Part shown: positions 1 through 11,625 of the stretch, in pieces
Numbering within the stretch: position 1 is the first letter of the stretch
How the letters are laid out: each line of letters starts with the position of its first letter
Source of the DNA: Adenophora triphylla var. japonica
Lineage: Eukaryota > Streptophyta > Magnoliopsida > Asterales > Campanulaceae
Length of the DNA stretch: 64,000 bases
Direction of reading: 5' to 3'
Assembly: GCA_022495995.1 (NCBI GenBank)
Contig: JAFEMH010006969.1
Span: 42,957 to 106,956, forward strand
Notes under the pieces: model-generated
What the model saw: the letters and a program-made list of their open reading frames with translations, nothing else
The model's database searches: none
What the model was told of the DNA's origin: nothing
Translations under genes and position numbers: made by a program

Positions 1-782
1 ACACCAAGTCATCTACCAATATTACCACAAGGCCAAATAACACACCCTAACTACCATATCAACTTTCATACTAACCTTCATGTCAAGGAATCACTACCCT
101 TCATCCAAACTAACTTTTCCATTATTTCAAAAGCCAAATAATTTATCCAAAACTATCAAGAATCAATTATATAACCATAATATCATCATTTTACCTAGTA
201 TGAACAATTATGGAAATAAATCATAATAACTTACCAAAAATAGGTCGAAATAAAAAGAAGCTTTGATCGGCTATAAACGTTCCACTCGACTCCCTGATCG
301 ATAATATGCAATCAAAACAAGAAACGGATTGACGGTTGATTTGTTACGATTTTCTGAAGGTAACCCTAGGTTGGTAGGATGAAACGTAGGGAGAAAGAAT
401 ACTGAGGGAGGATAATGAAGTTTTTGGGAGAATTTGATGATTTATATAACAATTTTACACTTTAGCTTTTCCAAGTTCTAAGCTCCTACAATCAACCACC
501 TTAACTTTATATTTACACCTAAGCTCCTTACTACTTTTTATAATTTCTCATTTAAAATTTCAAATATTATTACTTTACTACATTAATTCTCATTTGTTCC
601 ATTTATACGTTATATATTTAAAATTAATTTAATAACATCTAATATCATGAAAATTAGCCAAATATCAAAATAAACATGCAATCATCCAAATAGCAAATAA
701 TGTCCAACATGAGATGCAATGCACCCCACCCCCACGTGCTCCACGTGTAACCAAAATGGTGCCTAGGTTTAGGATCGTGACA
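1..782 (-). mobile_element. Tekay-like Ty3 LTR, copy 1 (cut by window edge)
   Basis: Minus-strand LTR whose 5' (U3) terminus TGTCACGATCC lies at 782 and which continues off the left edge. It aligns by eye almost base for base with 3223-4006 and 6443-7224. A TATA-like TTATATAAAT lies about 345 nt into the LTR. The family is assigned to chromovirus Ty3 (Tekay/Del-like) from the pol and gag fragments beside it. Confidence 0.85.
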
Positions 783-975
783 CTCCATCTCTTTCTTCTC
801 TCCATGATGTATTCCATGTCTCTATGTTGAGAAAGTACTGTTATGATCCTTCGCATGTCTTGAGTTCTCCTCCTGAGGATGTCCAGGCAGATATGTCTTA
901 CGTGGGGGAACCATTGAGAGTTCTGGAATGCTAGGTTCGTGAATTGCGTATCAAGAGTATTCATGTGGTGAAAAT
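783..975 (+). pseudogene. Inverted pol C-terminus fragment (integrase tail), unit 1
   Basis: The plus strand encodes the end of a chromovirus integrase: HDVFHVSMLRKY followed by a run containing DPSHVL and ADMSYVGEPLRVLE, then a stop and VRELRIKSIHVV. This is the segment just before the chromodomain-like tail in Tekay/Del elements. It runs opposite to the gag and LTRs on either side. Its left edge abuts the U3 terminus of the minus-strand LTR with no polypurine tract between. The right edge is a 37-bp palindrome. It is a rearranged, non-coding remnant. Confidence 0.75.
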
Positions 976-992
976 TTCACCACATGAATACT
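956..992. repeat. 37-bp perfect palindrome at pol/gag inversion junction, unit 1
   Basis: Two 18-bp arms, AGTATTCATGTGGTGAAA and its exact reverse complement, flank a single central base at 974. The left arm is pol sequence (it continues normally in the third copy at 7400). The right arm passes into minus-strand gag. An identical copy is at 4180-4216. Confidence 0.95.
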
Positions 993-1425
993 AGGCCACT
1001 GTCATTGTCCCGTGCTTGAGCCTCACAAACTCTACCTCTTTCTTGTCTCTAGTAATCACTGGAATGAAATGTTCCTTAAATCTCTTGGTGAAGTTGTCCC
1101 AAGTTTGGGGCGTGTGGTCCCACTCCCAACTCTCCTTAAGTATCTGCCACCAGTGCTCTACAGGACCTTCCAACTTAAATACAGCACATCTGACTTTCTC
1201 CTCGTCTGAACTTTCCATTGCCACAAAAATTTTGTTCATAGCTTCCAACCATATTTCTGCCATCACTGAATCTAGATCCCCATTGTTGCTTGGTGGAGCC
1301 ATTTTGACAAACTTTTCTAACCCATGTGCTTGTCTCCCCTCAGGTTGCTATTGTGCCTGGCCTTGAGCTGCAATATTCTGAAGGAAAACTCTGAACATAG
1401 CCATCATTTTAGCATTCTGGTTTCC
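991..1425 (-). pseudogene. Ty3 gag capsid fragment, unit 1
   Basis: Minus-strand gag of a plant Ty3 element. The retrotransposon-gag core is visible as AVFKLEGPVEHWWQILKE, then WDNFTKRFKEHFIP, ending LKHGTMTVA at a stop where the family normally continues. Reading upstream from the ATG at 1302, gag-like residues continue to about 1425 (AKMMAMFRVFLQNIAAQ) but are broken by an in-frame stop. Only the N-terminal half of gag is present. Nucleocapsid, protease, RT and most of integrase are missing. The minus-strand leader and primer-binding site lie just upstream. Confidence 0.8.
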
Positions 1426-1570
1426 CCTGGCTCCTATATCACCCATATTTCCTTGATCCCTGTGCTGGTCATCACCAGTTCCAACCATTACACCAATCCC
1501 TGCATTAAACACTCTGCGTCGTCGATATCACACACTCCCCTTAGACTAGACATCTACCCTTGACTTCTAA

Positions 1571-1588
1571 CCAAGGCTCTGATACCAA
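1571..1588 (-). other. Primer-binding site (initiator tRNA-Met), unit 1
   Basis: The minus strand reads TTGGTATCAGAGCCTTGG directly after the LTR 3' end (…CCTCACA at 1590). It is complementary to the 3' end of plant initiator tRNA-Met. It fixes the minus orientation and the LTR boundary. Confidence 0.9.
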
Positions 1589-1589
1589 C

Positions 1590-4006
1590 TGTGAGGCCTC
1601 CCCAACTCCAGGACCTATAAACTCGTGTCCCAAGATGGAGGGTCCCAAACTTACTCCAATAAAAAAAAACCTTTCTTTAGATTAACTTGAAAAGTATAAC
1701 AACCCTTTTTACAAATCAACATCAAAATAACCTCTCTACTTGGAGGTGATATACAAACCTGCTTTAACAAGTTATAACCGGTTTAAGTATAAATAGTACA
1801 AATATAAAGGCTTACAAAAGCCAACTTTGAAAGATAACCAACTTCCAGGTTAATTACAACACAACCATACTGAAAATGTTTTATAAAAGTTTATATACAA
1901 CTTTCCCCAAAAAGAATAACATCAACCATGAACCCAACCCCTAAACCATAACATACCCTGACAACCCCAAAAAGATGTCCAAATTCTTTTTCGGCCTCAC
2001 CGGTCTGGTCCTCCTGTCTCAGCAGGATCTAAAACAATAAAGGGAGAAAGGGTGAGAATAAATCTCAGCAAGCTATTATGGATCCAACAATATGCCATAT
2101 AACATGTAACACATAAACAAAGTTGCTCATAATCACATTGGTAAAGCGGTAAACACATAACATTACCTCATTTTACCTTTCCCGTCTGACCAATAAGTCG
2201 TACTAAGTCGGGAGTAGAAACTCCACTTATTTGTGAACTGCTTAGGCATATTCTCGTCTTATAAGACCCATGTTTCAGAGAACCATATAAGACTCACAAT
2301 GACTATCTCGTAAGGCTTGTGGCACGATAGCGTAAGCCGTCCCTACCGTGGCCACATTGGGGGAGAGGTCACAAGTACATTATAATCTCGAGCACCTTAT
2401 GGAACAATTTCTCCTAAGTAATCATATTCCATTATACCCCTCGTAATCGGTGATATAAACTCATTCAAGTACATAATAGATACTTGAAATTAAATCCACA
2501 CATTGGGATATCAATACATAACATGGTACTATTACTCATGTTAAATCATCACAATAGTGCAACATATATTTAAACACTATTGAATAACAACAATCCAACA
2601 ATAGGGTATTAATACTCCTGTTCAAACAAATGAAGCAGTGCAACATATATTTCATGCACTATATAAACCAATAACCATGAATATTTACTCAAATAGGGGC
2701 ACAATGAATCACAAATAAGCCCTACATATTCATTACACAATATTGAACACCTTCTATAAAGGTTCCATATTCATTTACCAAGTTTTTATCAACTTTGGTT
2801 AAATATTTACAATGCCCTCCAACCATTTTCAGGACAATATTTAAAGTCCTTCCCTATATCATTTTGGACCATTTAAGATTCCATGGTGAAGTACTAATAT
2901 TGTACTAGAGTTATAGTTAAAGAGCGACTAAATCCATACTAGTTTGATTAGGTTTAAATGGCCTAGAAACTTAACCCTGAAACTGCACTGGGCATGACTC
3001 GTGCTCCATGGCACGACTCGTGCCTCGGCCTCCATAAAAACTAGCACGGGTGGACTATTTTTCATGACTCGTGGTTACGAGTGAAGGGCTTGGGAACAAC
3101 TTGTGCTCCAGGGCACGAGTCGTGCCCTTGCCTGTAATTCAAGTCAAGTTCAAACATCACAGAAGAAGCAAGTAAATGACCCATTTTTACTTAGTTTCAG
3201 CTACTCCAACAGCCATGTACCAACACCAAGTCATCTTCCAATATTACCACAAGGCCAAATAACACACCCTAACTACCATATCAACTTTCATACTAACCTT
3301 CATGTCAAGGAATCACTACCCTTCATCCAAACTAACTTTTCCATTATTTCAAAAGCCAAATAATTTATCCAAAACTATCAAGAATCAATTATATAACCAT
3401 AATATCATCATTTTACCTAGTATGAACAATTATGGAAATAAATCATAATAACTTACCAAAAATAGGTCGAAATAAAAAGAAGCTTTGATCGGCTATAAAC
3501 GTTCCACTCGACTCCCTGATCGATAATATGCAATCAAAACAAGAAACGGATTGACGGTTGATTTGTTACGATTTTCTCCGAAGGTAACCCTAGGTTGGTA
3601 GGATGAAACGTAGGGAGAAAGAATACTGAGGGAGGATAATGAAGTTTTTGGGAGAATTTGATGATTTATATAACAATTTTACACTTTAGCTTTTCCAAGT
3701 TCTAAGCTCCTACAATCAACCACCTTAACTTTATATTTACACCTAAGCTCCTTACTACTTTTTATAATTTCTCATTTAAAATTTCAAATATTATTACTTT
3801 ACTACATTAATTCTCATTTGTTCCATTTATACGTTATATATTTAAAATTAATTTAATAACATCTAATATCATGAAAATTAGCCAAATATCAAAATAAACA
3901 TGCAATCATCCAAATAGCAAATAATGTCCAACATGAGATGCAATGCACCCCACCCCCACGTGCTCCACGTGTAACCAAAATGGTGCCTAGGTTTAGGATC
4001 GTGACA
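1590..4006 (-). mobile_element. Tekay-like Ty3 LTR, copy 2 (complete, 2417 bp)
   Basis: Complete minus-strand LTR from TGTCACGATCC at 4006 to …GGCCTCACA at 1590, with TG…CA ends. It contains a GC-rich palindromic block at 2988-3127. One near-palindrome, GGGCACGAGTCGTGCCC, is at 3111-3127. The others are decayed by CpG-to-TpG changes relative to copy 3. A TATA-like box lies about 345 nt from the U3 start, so the palindromes probably fall in the transcribed part. The long plus-strand open frames here are shadows. Confidence 0.9.
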
Positions 4007-4811
4007 CTCCATCTCTTTCTTCTCTCCATGATGTATTCCATGTCTCTATGTTGAGAAAGTACTGTTATGATCCTTCGCATGTCTTGAGTTCTCCTCCTGA
4101 GGATGTCCAGGCAGATATGTCTTACGTGGGGGAACCATTGAGAGTTCTGGAATGCTAGGTTCGTGAATTGCGTATCAAGAGTATTCATGTGGTGAAAATT
4201 TCACCACATGAATACTAGGCCACTGTCATTGTCCCGTGCTTGAGCCTCACAAACTCTACCTCTTTCTTGTCTCTAGTAATCACTGGAATGAAATGTTCCT
4301 TAAATCTCTTGGTGAAGTTGTCCCAAGTTTGGGGCGTGTGGTCCCACTCCCAACTCTCCTTAAGTATCTGCCACCAGTGCTCTACAGGACCTTCCAACTT
4401 AAATACAGCACATCTGACTTTCTCCTCGTCTGAACTTTCCATTGCCACAAAAATTTTGTTCATAGCTTCCAACCATATTTCTGCCATCACTGAATCTAGA
4501 TCCCCATTGTTGCTTGGTGGAGCCATTTTGACAAACTTTTTCTAACCCGTGTGCTTGTCTCCCTCAGTTGCTATTGTGCTCGGCCTTGAGCTGCAATATT
4601 CTGAAGGAAAACTCTGAACATAGCCATCATTTTAGCATTCTGGTTTCCCCTGGCTCCTATATCACCCATATTTCCTTGATCCCTGTGCTGGTCATCACCA
4701 GTTCCAACCATTACACCAATCCCTGCATTAAACACTCTGCGTCAGATATCACACACTCCCCCTTAGACTAGACATCTACCCTTGACTTCTAACCAAGGCT
4801 CTGATACCAAC
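4007..4811. pseudogene. Scrambled internal region, unit 2
   Basis: Near-exact repeat of 783-1589: inverted pol tail (4007-4199, plus strand), 37-bp palindrome (4180-4216), gag fragment (4215-4649, minus strand) and primer-binding site (about 4793-4810). Small indels distinguish the units, for example around 4540-4580 and 4741-4765. The whole LTR-plus-internal unit repeats with a period of about 3.22 kb. Confidence 0.85.
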
Positions 4812-7224
4812 TGTGAGGCCTCCCCAACTCCAGGACCTATAAACTCGTGTCCCAAGATGGAGGGTCCCAAACTTACTCCAATAAAAAAAAAACCTTTCTT
4901 TAGATTAACTTGAAAAGTATAACAACCCTTTTACAAATCAACATCAAAATAACCTTACTACTTGGAGGTGATATATAAACCTGCTTTAACAAGTTATAAC
5001 CTGTTTAAGTACAAACAGTACAAATGTAAAGTCTTACAAAAGCCAACTTTGAAAGATAACCAACTCCCATGATTAGATACAATACAACCATACTGAAAAT
5101 GTTTTATAAAAGTTTATATACAACTTTCCCCAAAAAGAATAACATCAACCACGACCCCCAACTACCAAACCATACATACCCTGACAACCCAAAAAGATGT
5201 CCAAACTCCTTTTCGGCCTCACCGGTCCGGTCCTCCTGTCTCAGCGGGATCTAAAACAATAAAGGGAGAAGGGGTGAGAATAAATCTCAGCAAGCTATTA
5301 TGGATCCAACAATATGCCATATAACATGTAACACATAAACAGGTTGCTCATAATCACATTGGTAAAGCGGTAAACACATAACATTACCTCATTTTACCTT
5401 TCCCGTCTGACCAATAAGTCGTACTAAGTCGGGAGTAGAAACTCCACTTATTTGTGAACTGCTTAGGCATATTCACGTCTTATAAGACCCATGTTTCAGA
5501 GAACCATATAAGACTCACAGCTATCTGTAAGGCTTGTGGCACGATACAGAAGCTGTCCCCAGTCTGTGGCCACATTGGGGGAGAGGTCACAAGTACATTA
5601 TAATCTGAGCACCTTATGGAACAATTTCTCCTAAGTAATCATATTCCATTATACCCCCTGTAATCAGCTGATATAAACTCATTCAAGTACATAATAGATA
5701 CTTGAAATTAAATCCACACCTTGGGATATCAATATATAACATGGTACTATTACTCATGTCAAATCATCACAATAGTGCAACATATATTTAAACACTATTG
5801 AATAACAACAATCCAACAACAGGGTATTAATACTCCTGTTCAAACCAATAAAGCAATGCAACATATATTTCATGCACTATATAAACCAATAACCATGAAT
5901 ATGTACTCAAATAGGGACACAATATATATCAAATAAGCCCTACATATTCATGACGTAATATTGAACACTTTCTATAAAGGTTCCATATTCATTTACCATG
6001 TTTTTATCAACTTTGGTTAAATATTTACAATGCCCTCCAACCATTTTCAGGACAATATTTAAAGTCCTTCCCTATATCATTTTGGACCATTTAAGATTCC
6101 ATGGTGAAGTACTAATTTTATACTAGAGTTATAGTTAAAGAGGGACTAAATCCATACTAGTTTGATTAGGTTTAAATGGCCTAGAAACTTACACCCTGAA
6201 ACTGCACTGGGCACGACTCGTGCCCCATGGCACGACTCGTGCCCTTGGCCTCCATAAAAACTAGCACGGGTGGACTATTTTTCATGACTCGTGGTTACGA
6301 GTGAAGGGCTTGGGAACAACTTGTGCTCCAGGGCACGAGTCGTGCCCTTGCCCAGAATTCAAGCTGAAGTTCAAACATCAGCAGCAAGCAAGAAAATGAC
6401 CCATTTTTACTTAGTTTCAGCTACTCCAACAGCCATGTACCAACACCAAGTCATCTACCAATATTACCACAAGGCCAAATAACACACCCTAGCTACCATA
6501 TCAACTTTCATACTAACCTTCATGTCAAGGAATCACTACCCTTCATCCAAACTAACTTTTCCATTATTTCAAAAGCCAAATAATTTATCCAAAACTATCA
6601 AGAATCAATTATATAACCATAATATCATCATTTTACCTAGTATGAACAATTATGGAAATAAATCATAATAACTTACCAAAAATAGGTCGAAATAAAAAGA
6701 AGCTTTGATCGGCTATAAACGTTCCACTCGACTCCCTGATCGATAATATGCAATCAAAACAAGAAACGGATTGACGGTTGATTTGTTACGATTTTCTGAA
6801 GGTAACCCTAGGTTGGTAGGATGAAACGTAGGGAGAAAGAATACTGAGGGAGGATAATGAAGTTTTTGGGAGAATTTGATGATTTATATAACAATTTTAC
6901 ACTTTAGCTTTTCCAAGTTCTAAGCTCCTACAATCAACCACCTTAACTTTATATTTACACCTAAGCTCCTTACTACTTTTTATAATTTCTCATTTAAAAT
7001 TTCAAATATTATTACTTTACTACATTAATTCTCATTTGTTCCATTTATACGTTATATATTTAAAATTAATTTAATAACATCTAATATCATGAAAATTAGC
7101 CAAATATCAAAATAAACATGCAATCATCCAAATAGCAAATAATGTCCAACATGAGATGCAATGTACCCCACCCCCACGTGCTCCACGTGTAACCAAAATG
7201 GTGCCTAGGTTTAGGATCGTGACA
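4812..7224 (-). mobile_element. Tekay-like Ty3 LTR, copy 3 (complete, 2413 bp)
   Basis: Minus-strand LTR from TGTCACGATCC at 7224 to …CCTCACA at 4812. It has the best-preserved palindromes of the three: GGGCACGACTCGTGCCC at 6209-6225, a near copy at 6229-6244 and GGGCACGAGTCGTGCCC at 6331-6347. On its right side the U3 terminus abuts plus-strand pol at 7225 with no polypurine tract. Confidence 0.9.
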
Positions 7225-7514
7225 CTCCATCTCTTTCTTCTCTCCATGATGTATTCCATGTCTCTATGTTGAGAAAGTACTGTTATGATCCTTCGCATGT
7301 CTTGAGTTCTCCTCCTGAGGATGTCCAGGCAGATATGTCTTACGTGGGGGAACCATTGAGAGTTCTGGAATGCTAGGTTCGTGAATTGCGTATCAAGAGT
7401 ATTCATGTGGTGAAAATTCTGTGGAAGAATCACACCATTGAGGAAGCTACTTGGGAATTGGAATCTGCGATGAGAGAGAAGTATCCTGGTTCGTTTGATC
7501 ATTCAGGTAAGTGA
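7225..7514 (+). pseudogene. Ty3 pol C-terminus (integrase tail/chromo-like end), plus strand
   Basis: Same pol segment as at 783 and 4007, but here it runs on normally past the palindrome position. It has HDVFHVSMLRKY, then the terminal KILWKNHTIEEATWELESAM and REKYPGSFDH, ending at TGA 7512-7514. That is the usual end of a Tekay/Del-type polyprotein. One internal stop (about 7375) shows it is dead. It is followed by a polypurine tract and a plus-strand LTR, so this end has the normal pol-PPT-LTR order. Confidence 0.85.
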
Positions 7515-7540
7515 ATCTTAAATTCGGGACGAATTTTCTT

Positions 7541-7554
7541 TAAGGGGGAGTGAG
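7541..7554 (+). other. Polypurine tract
   Basis: TAAGGGGGAGTGAG lies immediately before the plus-strand LTR start at 7555, the expected plus-strand priming site. Confidence 0.8.
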
Positions 7555-7900
7555 TGTCACGACCCTAAACTTGGCATCATTTTTGTCACATGTGGAGCAC
7601 GTGGGGGTGGGGTGCATTGCATCTCATATTATGCATTATATGGTATTTGGATTGATTACGTGTTATTTTGAATATTTTGATAATTTACGTGGTTTTAAAT
7701 GTAAATAAATTAATTTTAATTATATAATATCTAAATGGATCAGATGGAAATTAATGTAGTAAAGTTATATTATTTAAAATTTTAAATGAAAGGTTATAAA
7801 AAGTATTGAGGAGCTTAGGTGTAAATATAAGTATAAGGTGGTTGGTTGTAGGATTTTAGAACTTGGAGGAGCTTAACTGTAAATTGCCTTATATAAATCT
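7555..7900 (+). mobile_element. Tekay-like LTR, plus orientation, truncated
   Basis: Starts TGTCACGACCCTAAAC and is clearly related to the minus-strand LTRs (GGAGCACGTGGGGGTGGGG, GGAGCTTAGGTGTAAATATA). It is more diverged from them than they are from one another. Similarity ends at about 7897-7905, just after the TATA-like TTATATAAATC, where Tat-lineage coding sequence begins. About 345 bp of LTR is left. Confidence 0.8.
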
Positions 7901-7904
7901 CTGT

Positions 7905-9240
7905 CTTAGAGATCAAGCACGACGATGATGGCATGATGCTAACAGGGTTCACCATCGAAAGCCCAAAGGCCCAGGTATGCCACATAGACCTGCCTTTGAT
8001 TTGGGACAAGATCCCTCCCCCGATGAAAATGATGAAGCACATGAACTACATCCCGGGGCTCGGTTTGGGAAAACGCCATCAGGGTACCCAACAAATCATC
8101 CATATCAAAGAACAGAATACCCTCCATGGCTTGGGATACTTTCCTACTCCCGAACACATTGCGGAAGACAAGCGAGCTGCACGAAAACGCTCCGCAGATA
8201 GCAAAAGAGGCTTGCACGCAATCTCCGATCTTCTTCCTTACAGCTTCGACATGACCAAGTACTTCATAAAGAAATATGACAACTTGAACGAAGACACAGG
8301 AAAGGGAACAGAGCTGATCAACGCCAAACAAAGCTGGCCGACAACCATGGACAAGCTCCAGCGGAACCTGGCAAGATTCAGAGGCCTCAAGCCAAATCCC
8401 ATCCGAAGAGCATTTCTCGATACATCGCCTCTACCGGGATCCATGACCACCACTATTCACAACGAATTTTGGTTCGGGAAAACCCCCTCTTTGGCAGAAG
8501 AACACGAAAAACTCTCTGTCAACACTCCTGCCTTAAACAAGCGGGACGAGTCTGCATTCGAGCTAGTAATGCCCAAGACAAAAGCAAAAGACTCCGCAGA
8601 AGATGCTTGGAACGAGCCACTGCTCCACCTTCTCTTCAAAGAAGAAATCGAGATGCCAGATCTAATCGATTTTGTTTCTGATAACTCTGTGATAGCCATG
8701 ATTGGGAACGGTGACACAAAGCCTTTCAAACCCCGCCTCCTATCAAGCTCATTGCCACTCAATAACTGGGCCACCTTCTCCGGACCCACTGCCAGCAAAA
8801 AGTACATGATCGAACAACTTGGTCTGACCTCTCGAGTCCTAGAGTCCAGTGTCAAAACTCATCGTGAGTCCATTATCTTTGAATTTGAGTCTCTCGAGTC
8901 ATCTGATGGTCTCACGCCAGAAGATTACGAACTCATTGCCAATAATGTATTCCCGTATGCTCTTAATGAATGCTTCGATCTTTCCGAGTATCCTCTCATT
9001 ACATCTTTAACAACTGATAAATTAACTAACGCACAAACAGTTAATAACGATTCACTTGATAAAGAAGCAGACACATTAAACGAACAATACATTAAGCACA
9101 TCTTTAAGCATGTTGTCAAACGAGAGAAAAACCGGGCCCAAGCTGCCGAGGAGGTTTTAACCAAAGTGAATTTGGGAGGCTATTTGAAGAGCAAAAGAGA
9201 CGCAAATCGGAAGTTTCTTCATCAGCACAGAGCAAGATGC
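7905..9240 (+). pseudogene. Tat/Ogre-lineage polyprotein: G-patch and linker to RT
   Basis: Open frame (ATG at 7933, in-frame sense continuing upstream to the junction) that begins mid-polyprotein: gag, protease and 5' LTR are missing. A G-patch-like segment NYIPGLGLGKRHQG at residues about 36-50, then LGYFPTPEH, is typical of the region between protease and RT in plant Tat/Ogre Ty3 elements. The following ~390 residues are charged linker without a domain I recognise. Near 9230 the frame shifts and the RT continues in another frame from 9242. Its composition (more GC) contrasts with the AT-rich flanks. Confidence 0.75.
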
Positions 9241-9241
9241 A

Positions 9242-10108
9242 TTGACTGCACTGCTCAAAGAATTCGTGGACGTGTTCGCTTGGTCTTACCAAGACATGCC
9301 TGGATTAGATCCAAACATTGTAGAACACCGGATTCCCTTGAATCCTGAGGCTAAGCCCATCAAGCAAAAGCTATGCCGAATCAAGCCAGAATGGTCTTTA
9401 CAAGTCAAGGAAGAGATCGAGAAGATGCTCCGCGTCGACTTCATCAGGGTGATCGAGTACCCCACATGGCTCTCCAATATAGTCACGGTCACCAAGGCCA
9501 ACGGAAAAGTGCGCTGCTGCGTGGACTTCCGATATCTCAACAAAGCAAGTCCCAAGGATGATTTTCCACTACCCAACATCGACATGTTGGTAGATACTAC
9601 AGCCAATTTCGAAGTCAAGTCCTTCATGGACGGGTTTGCCGGCTACAATCAAATCAAGATGGCCGAAGAAGATCAAGAAAAGACAGCCTTCACAACCCCC
9701 TGGGGAACCTACTGCTACACAGTAATGCCGTTCGGACTAAAGAACGCTGGGGCTACCTACCAACGGGCAGCAACCGCCCTCTTCCACGATATGATCCATA
9801 AAGAGATCGAAGAGTACGTCGATGACATGATCATCCACTCAAAGGGATCAGATGGACAACACCTCACAGACTTGAGAAAGTTCTTCAATCGCCTCCGAAA
9901 ACACTCAATGAGGCTAAACCCTGCCAAATGCACATTTGGGGTTAGCCGAGGCAAGGTCTTGGGATACATGGTCACCGAGAGAGGCATCGAGGTTGATCCT
10001 CAAAAGATCAAGGCCATCATCGAAATGAGACCACCGCAAACTCAGACAGAGGTGAAAAGCTTCATGGGTCGCCCGCAAAGATATCGCCCGGCTTCGTCAA
10101 CTAATTGA
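9242..10108 (+). pseudogene. Tat/Ogre-lineage reverse transcriptase
   Basis: Reverse transcriptase of a Ty3 element. In order: FVDVFAWSYQDMPGLDPNIV, the IEYPTWLSNIVTVTK core, CVDFRYLNKASPKDDFPLP, FMDGFAGYNQI, MPFGLKNAGATYQ, and the intact catalytic motif YVDDMI. It ends in KCTFGV, LGYMVTERGIEVDP and the start of KSFMGR, where the frame breaks at about 10070-10108. The wording is characteristic of the Tat/Ogre lineage rather than chromoviruses. The active-site aspartates are present, but frameshifts on both sides make it non-functional. Confidence 0.85.
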
Positions 10109-10690
10109 CCTCCATGTGCGAGCCAATCTTCAAACTAATGAAGAAAAACGCCGACGTCGAATGGAACTCAGAATGCCAAGATGCCTTTGAAAAAATAAAG
10201 GCATACCTTGTGAGTCCTCCGATTCTCTGTCCTCCCCACGAGGAGAAGCCACTGTTGCTATACCTAACTGTGACCGACACCGCAGTTGGAGCCATGCTTT
10301 GTCAAGAAAAGAAGGAGTCACGATTCGAAAGAGCCATCTACTTCGTCAGTCGAAAGTTTCAAGGTAGCGAACTCAATTACTCGACCTCGAGAAAACATGC
10401 GCAGCTCCGGTATGGGTTGTCGGAAAATTACGGCACTACATGCAGCCGCACACGGTACACTTGGTTTCCAAAATGGACCTACCAAATACCTCTTCGACAA
10501 TTCATCTCTGTCAATGAGGCTCGCCAAATGGTCCTTCTTCCTAGCGGAATTTGACATCAAGTACGTTAACCAAAAGTCAATCAAGGGACGGGCAATGGCT
10601 GAACAACTGGCTGATTTCCCAACCGACGAGGCTCGAGGCCCTGAACCACAATTCCCGCATGAGGGACTCTTGGCACTCGAAGGCGAAAAT
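10105..10690 (+). pseudogene. Ty3 RNase H (first), frameshifted
   Basis: Continues the RT in shifted frames. The first frame (10105 on) has MCEPIFKLMKK, FEKIKAYL, PPILCPP and LLLYLTVTDTAVGAML. Later a second frame shows NGPTKYLFDN, RLAKWSFFLAEFDIKY and KGRAMAEQLADFP. At least two frame changes occur within 500 bp. It represents the RT connection and standard Ty3 RNase H and is not expressible as one protein. Confidence 0.8.
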
Positions 10691-11075
10691 CTATGGCAAC
10701 TGTTCTTCGATGGAGCATCCAACAAAAAAGGAAACGACATCGGTATGCTCTTGGTCGATCCCAAGGACGAGCACACCCCAATCGCCATAAAGCTCAATTT
10801 CGAGGTAACCAACAATGCCGCCGAATATGAAGCCTGTGCTGCCGGACTACAAGCCGCACTCGAGAGGAATGTCCGTAAACTCGAAGTTTATGGGGACTCA
10901 CTCGATCATCAACCAAGTTTCCAACAAGTGGAAAACCATAGACCCAGGCTTGCAAAAATACCATGCCTGCATGGAGGACCTCATCACACAATTCGAAGAG
11001 GTCACCTTCCACTACTTGCCAAGAGACCGAAACAGGTTTGCAGATACCTTAGCCACCTTGGCTTCACTTGTTGAA
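10691..11075 (+). pseudogene. Second RNase H domain (Tat/Ogre hallmark), frameshifted
   Basis: WQLFFDGASNKKG, followed by NFEVTNNAAEYEACAAGLQA and then KLEVYGDS, is a second RNase H copy of the type found in the plant Tat/Ogre lineage downstream of the normal RNase H. The reading frame changes near 10905, after which DPGLQKYHACMEDL and HYLPRDRNRFADTLATLASL continue it. This duplication supports the lineage call. Confidence 0.75.
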
Positions 11076-11625
11076 ATCCCTGAAGGAAAAGCAATCAAAC
11101 CCTTCAAAGTCGGACGAAAGGAAATTCCTGCCTACTGTTGTGAGATCAAACCAGAACCCAAGCCCATCAATGAGCCATGGTATAACCAGATCTTCCAATA
11201 CCTCACGAACGGAGAAACCTCCTTCATGAACGAGGAAGGCCAACACACAGAAGGGGTCAAAGCCAAGAGGATCATGGCCCTAAAATGCCTCGCCTCTCAC
11301 TTCGTCATCCTTGGGGACATGCTATACAAGAAACGCTACCAAGGACCACTCCTACGCTGCATCAGCCAGGAAGAAGCAAGCGAGTTCATGAACAAAGTCC
11401 ACAATGGGGCTTGTGGTCCCCACATGAACGCCTGCAGCCCCGATGCAAATTATTCTCGGGATGGGCTACTACCGGATCTCCATGGAGGCAGCATCGCATC
11501 CACTTTGTCCGAAGCCGCGACAAGTGTCAACGATTCTCCAACCTCAATCATCTACCTCCCCACGATCTCTACCGCATGACTACACCCCGGCCATTTGCCA
11601 CTGGGAATTGACGTCATCGGGAAAA
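11076..11625 (+). pseudogene. Integrase zinc-binding region, decayed
   Basis: After PEPKPINEPWYNQIFQYL come MALKCLASHFVILGDMLYKK and RCISQEEASEFMNKVHNGAC with GPHMN, which match the H2C2 zinc-binding start of Tat integrases. Downstream the frame is lost (11440-11625), so the second half of the finger is not readable in one frame. Confidence 0.7.
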
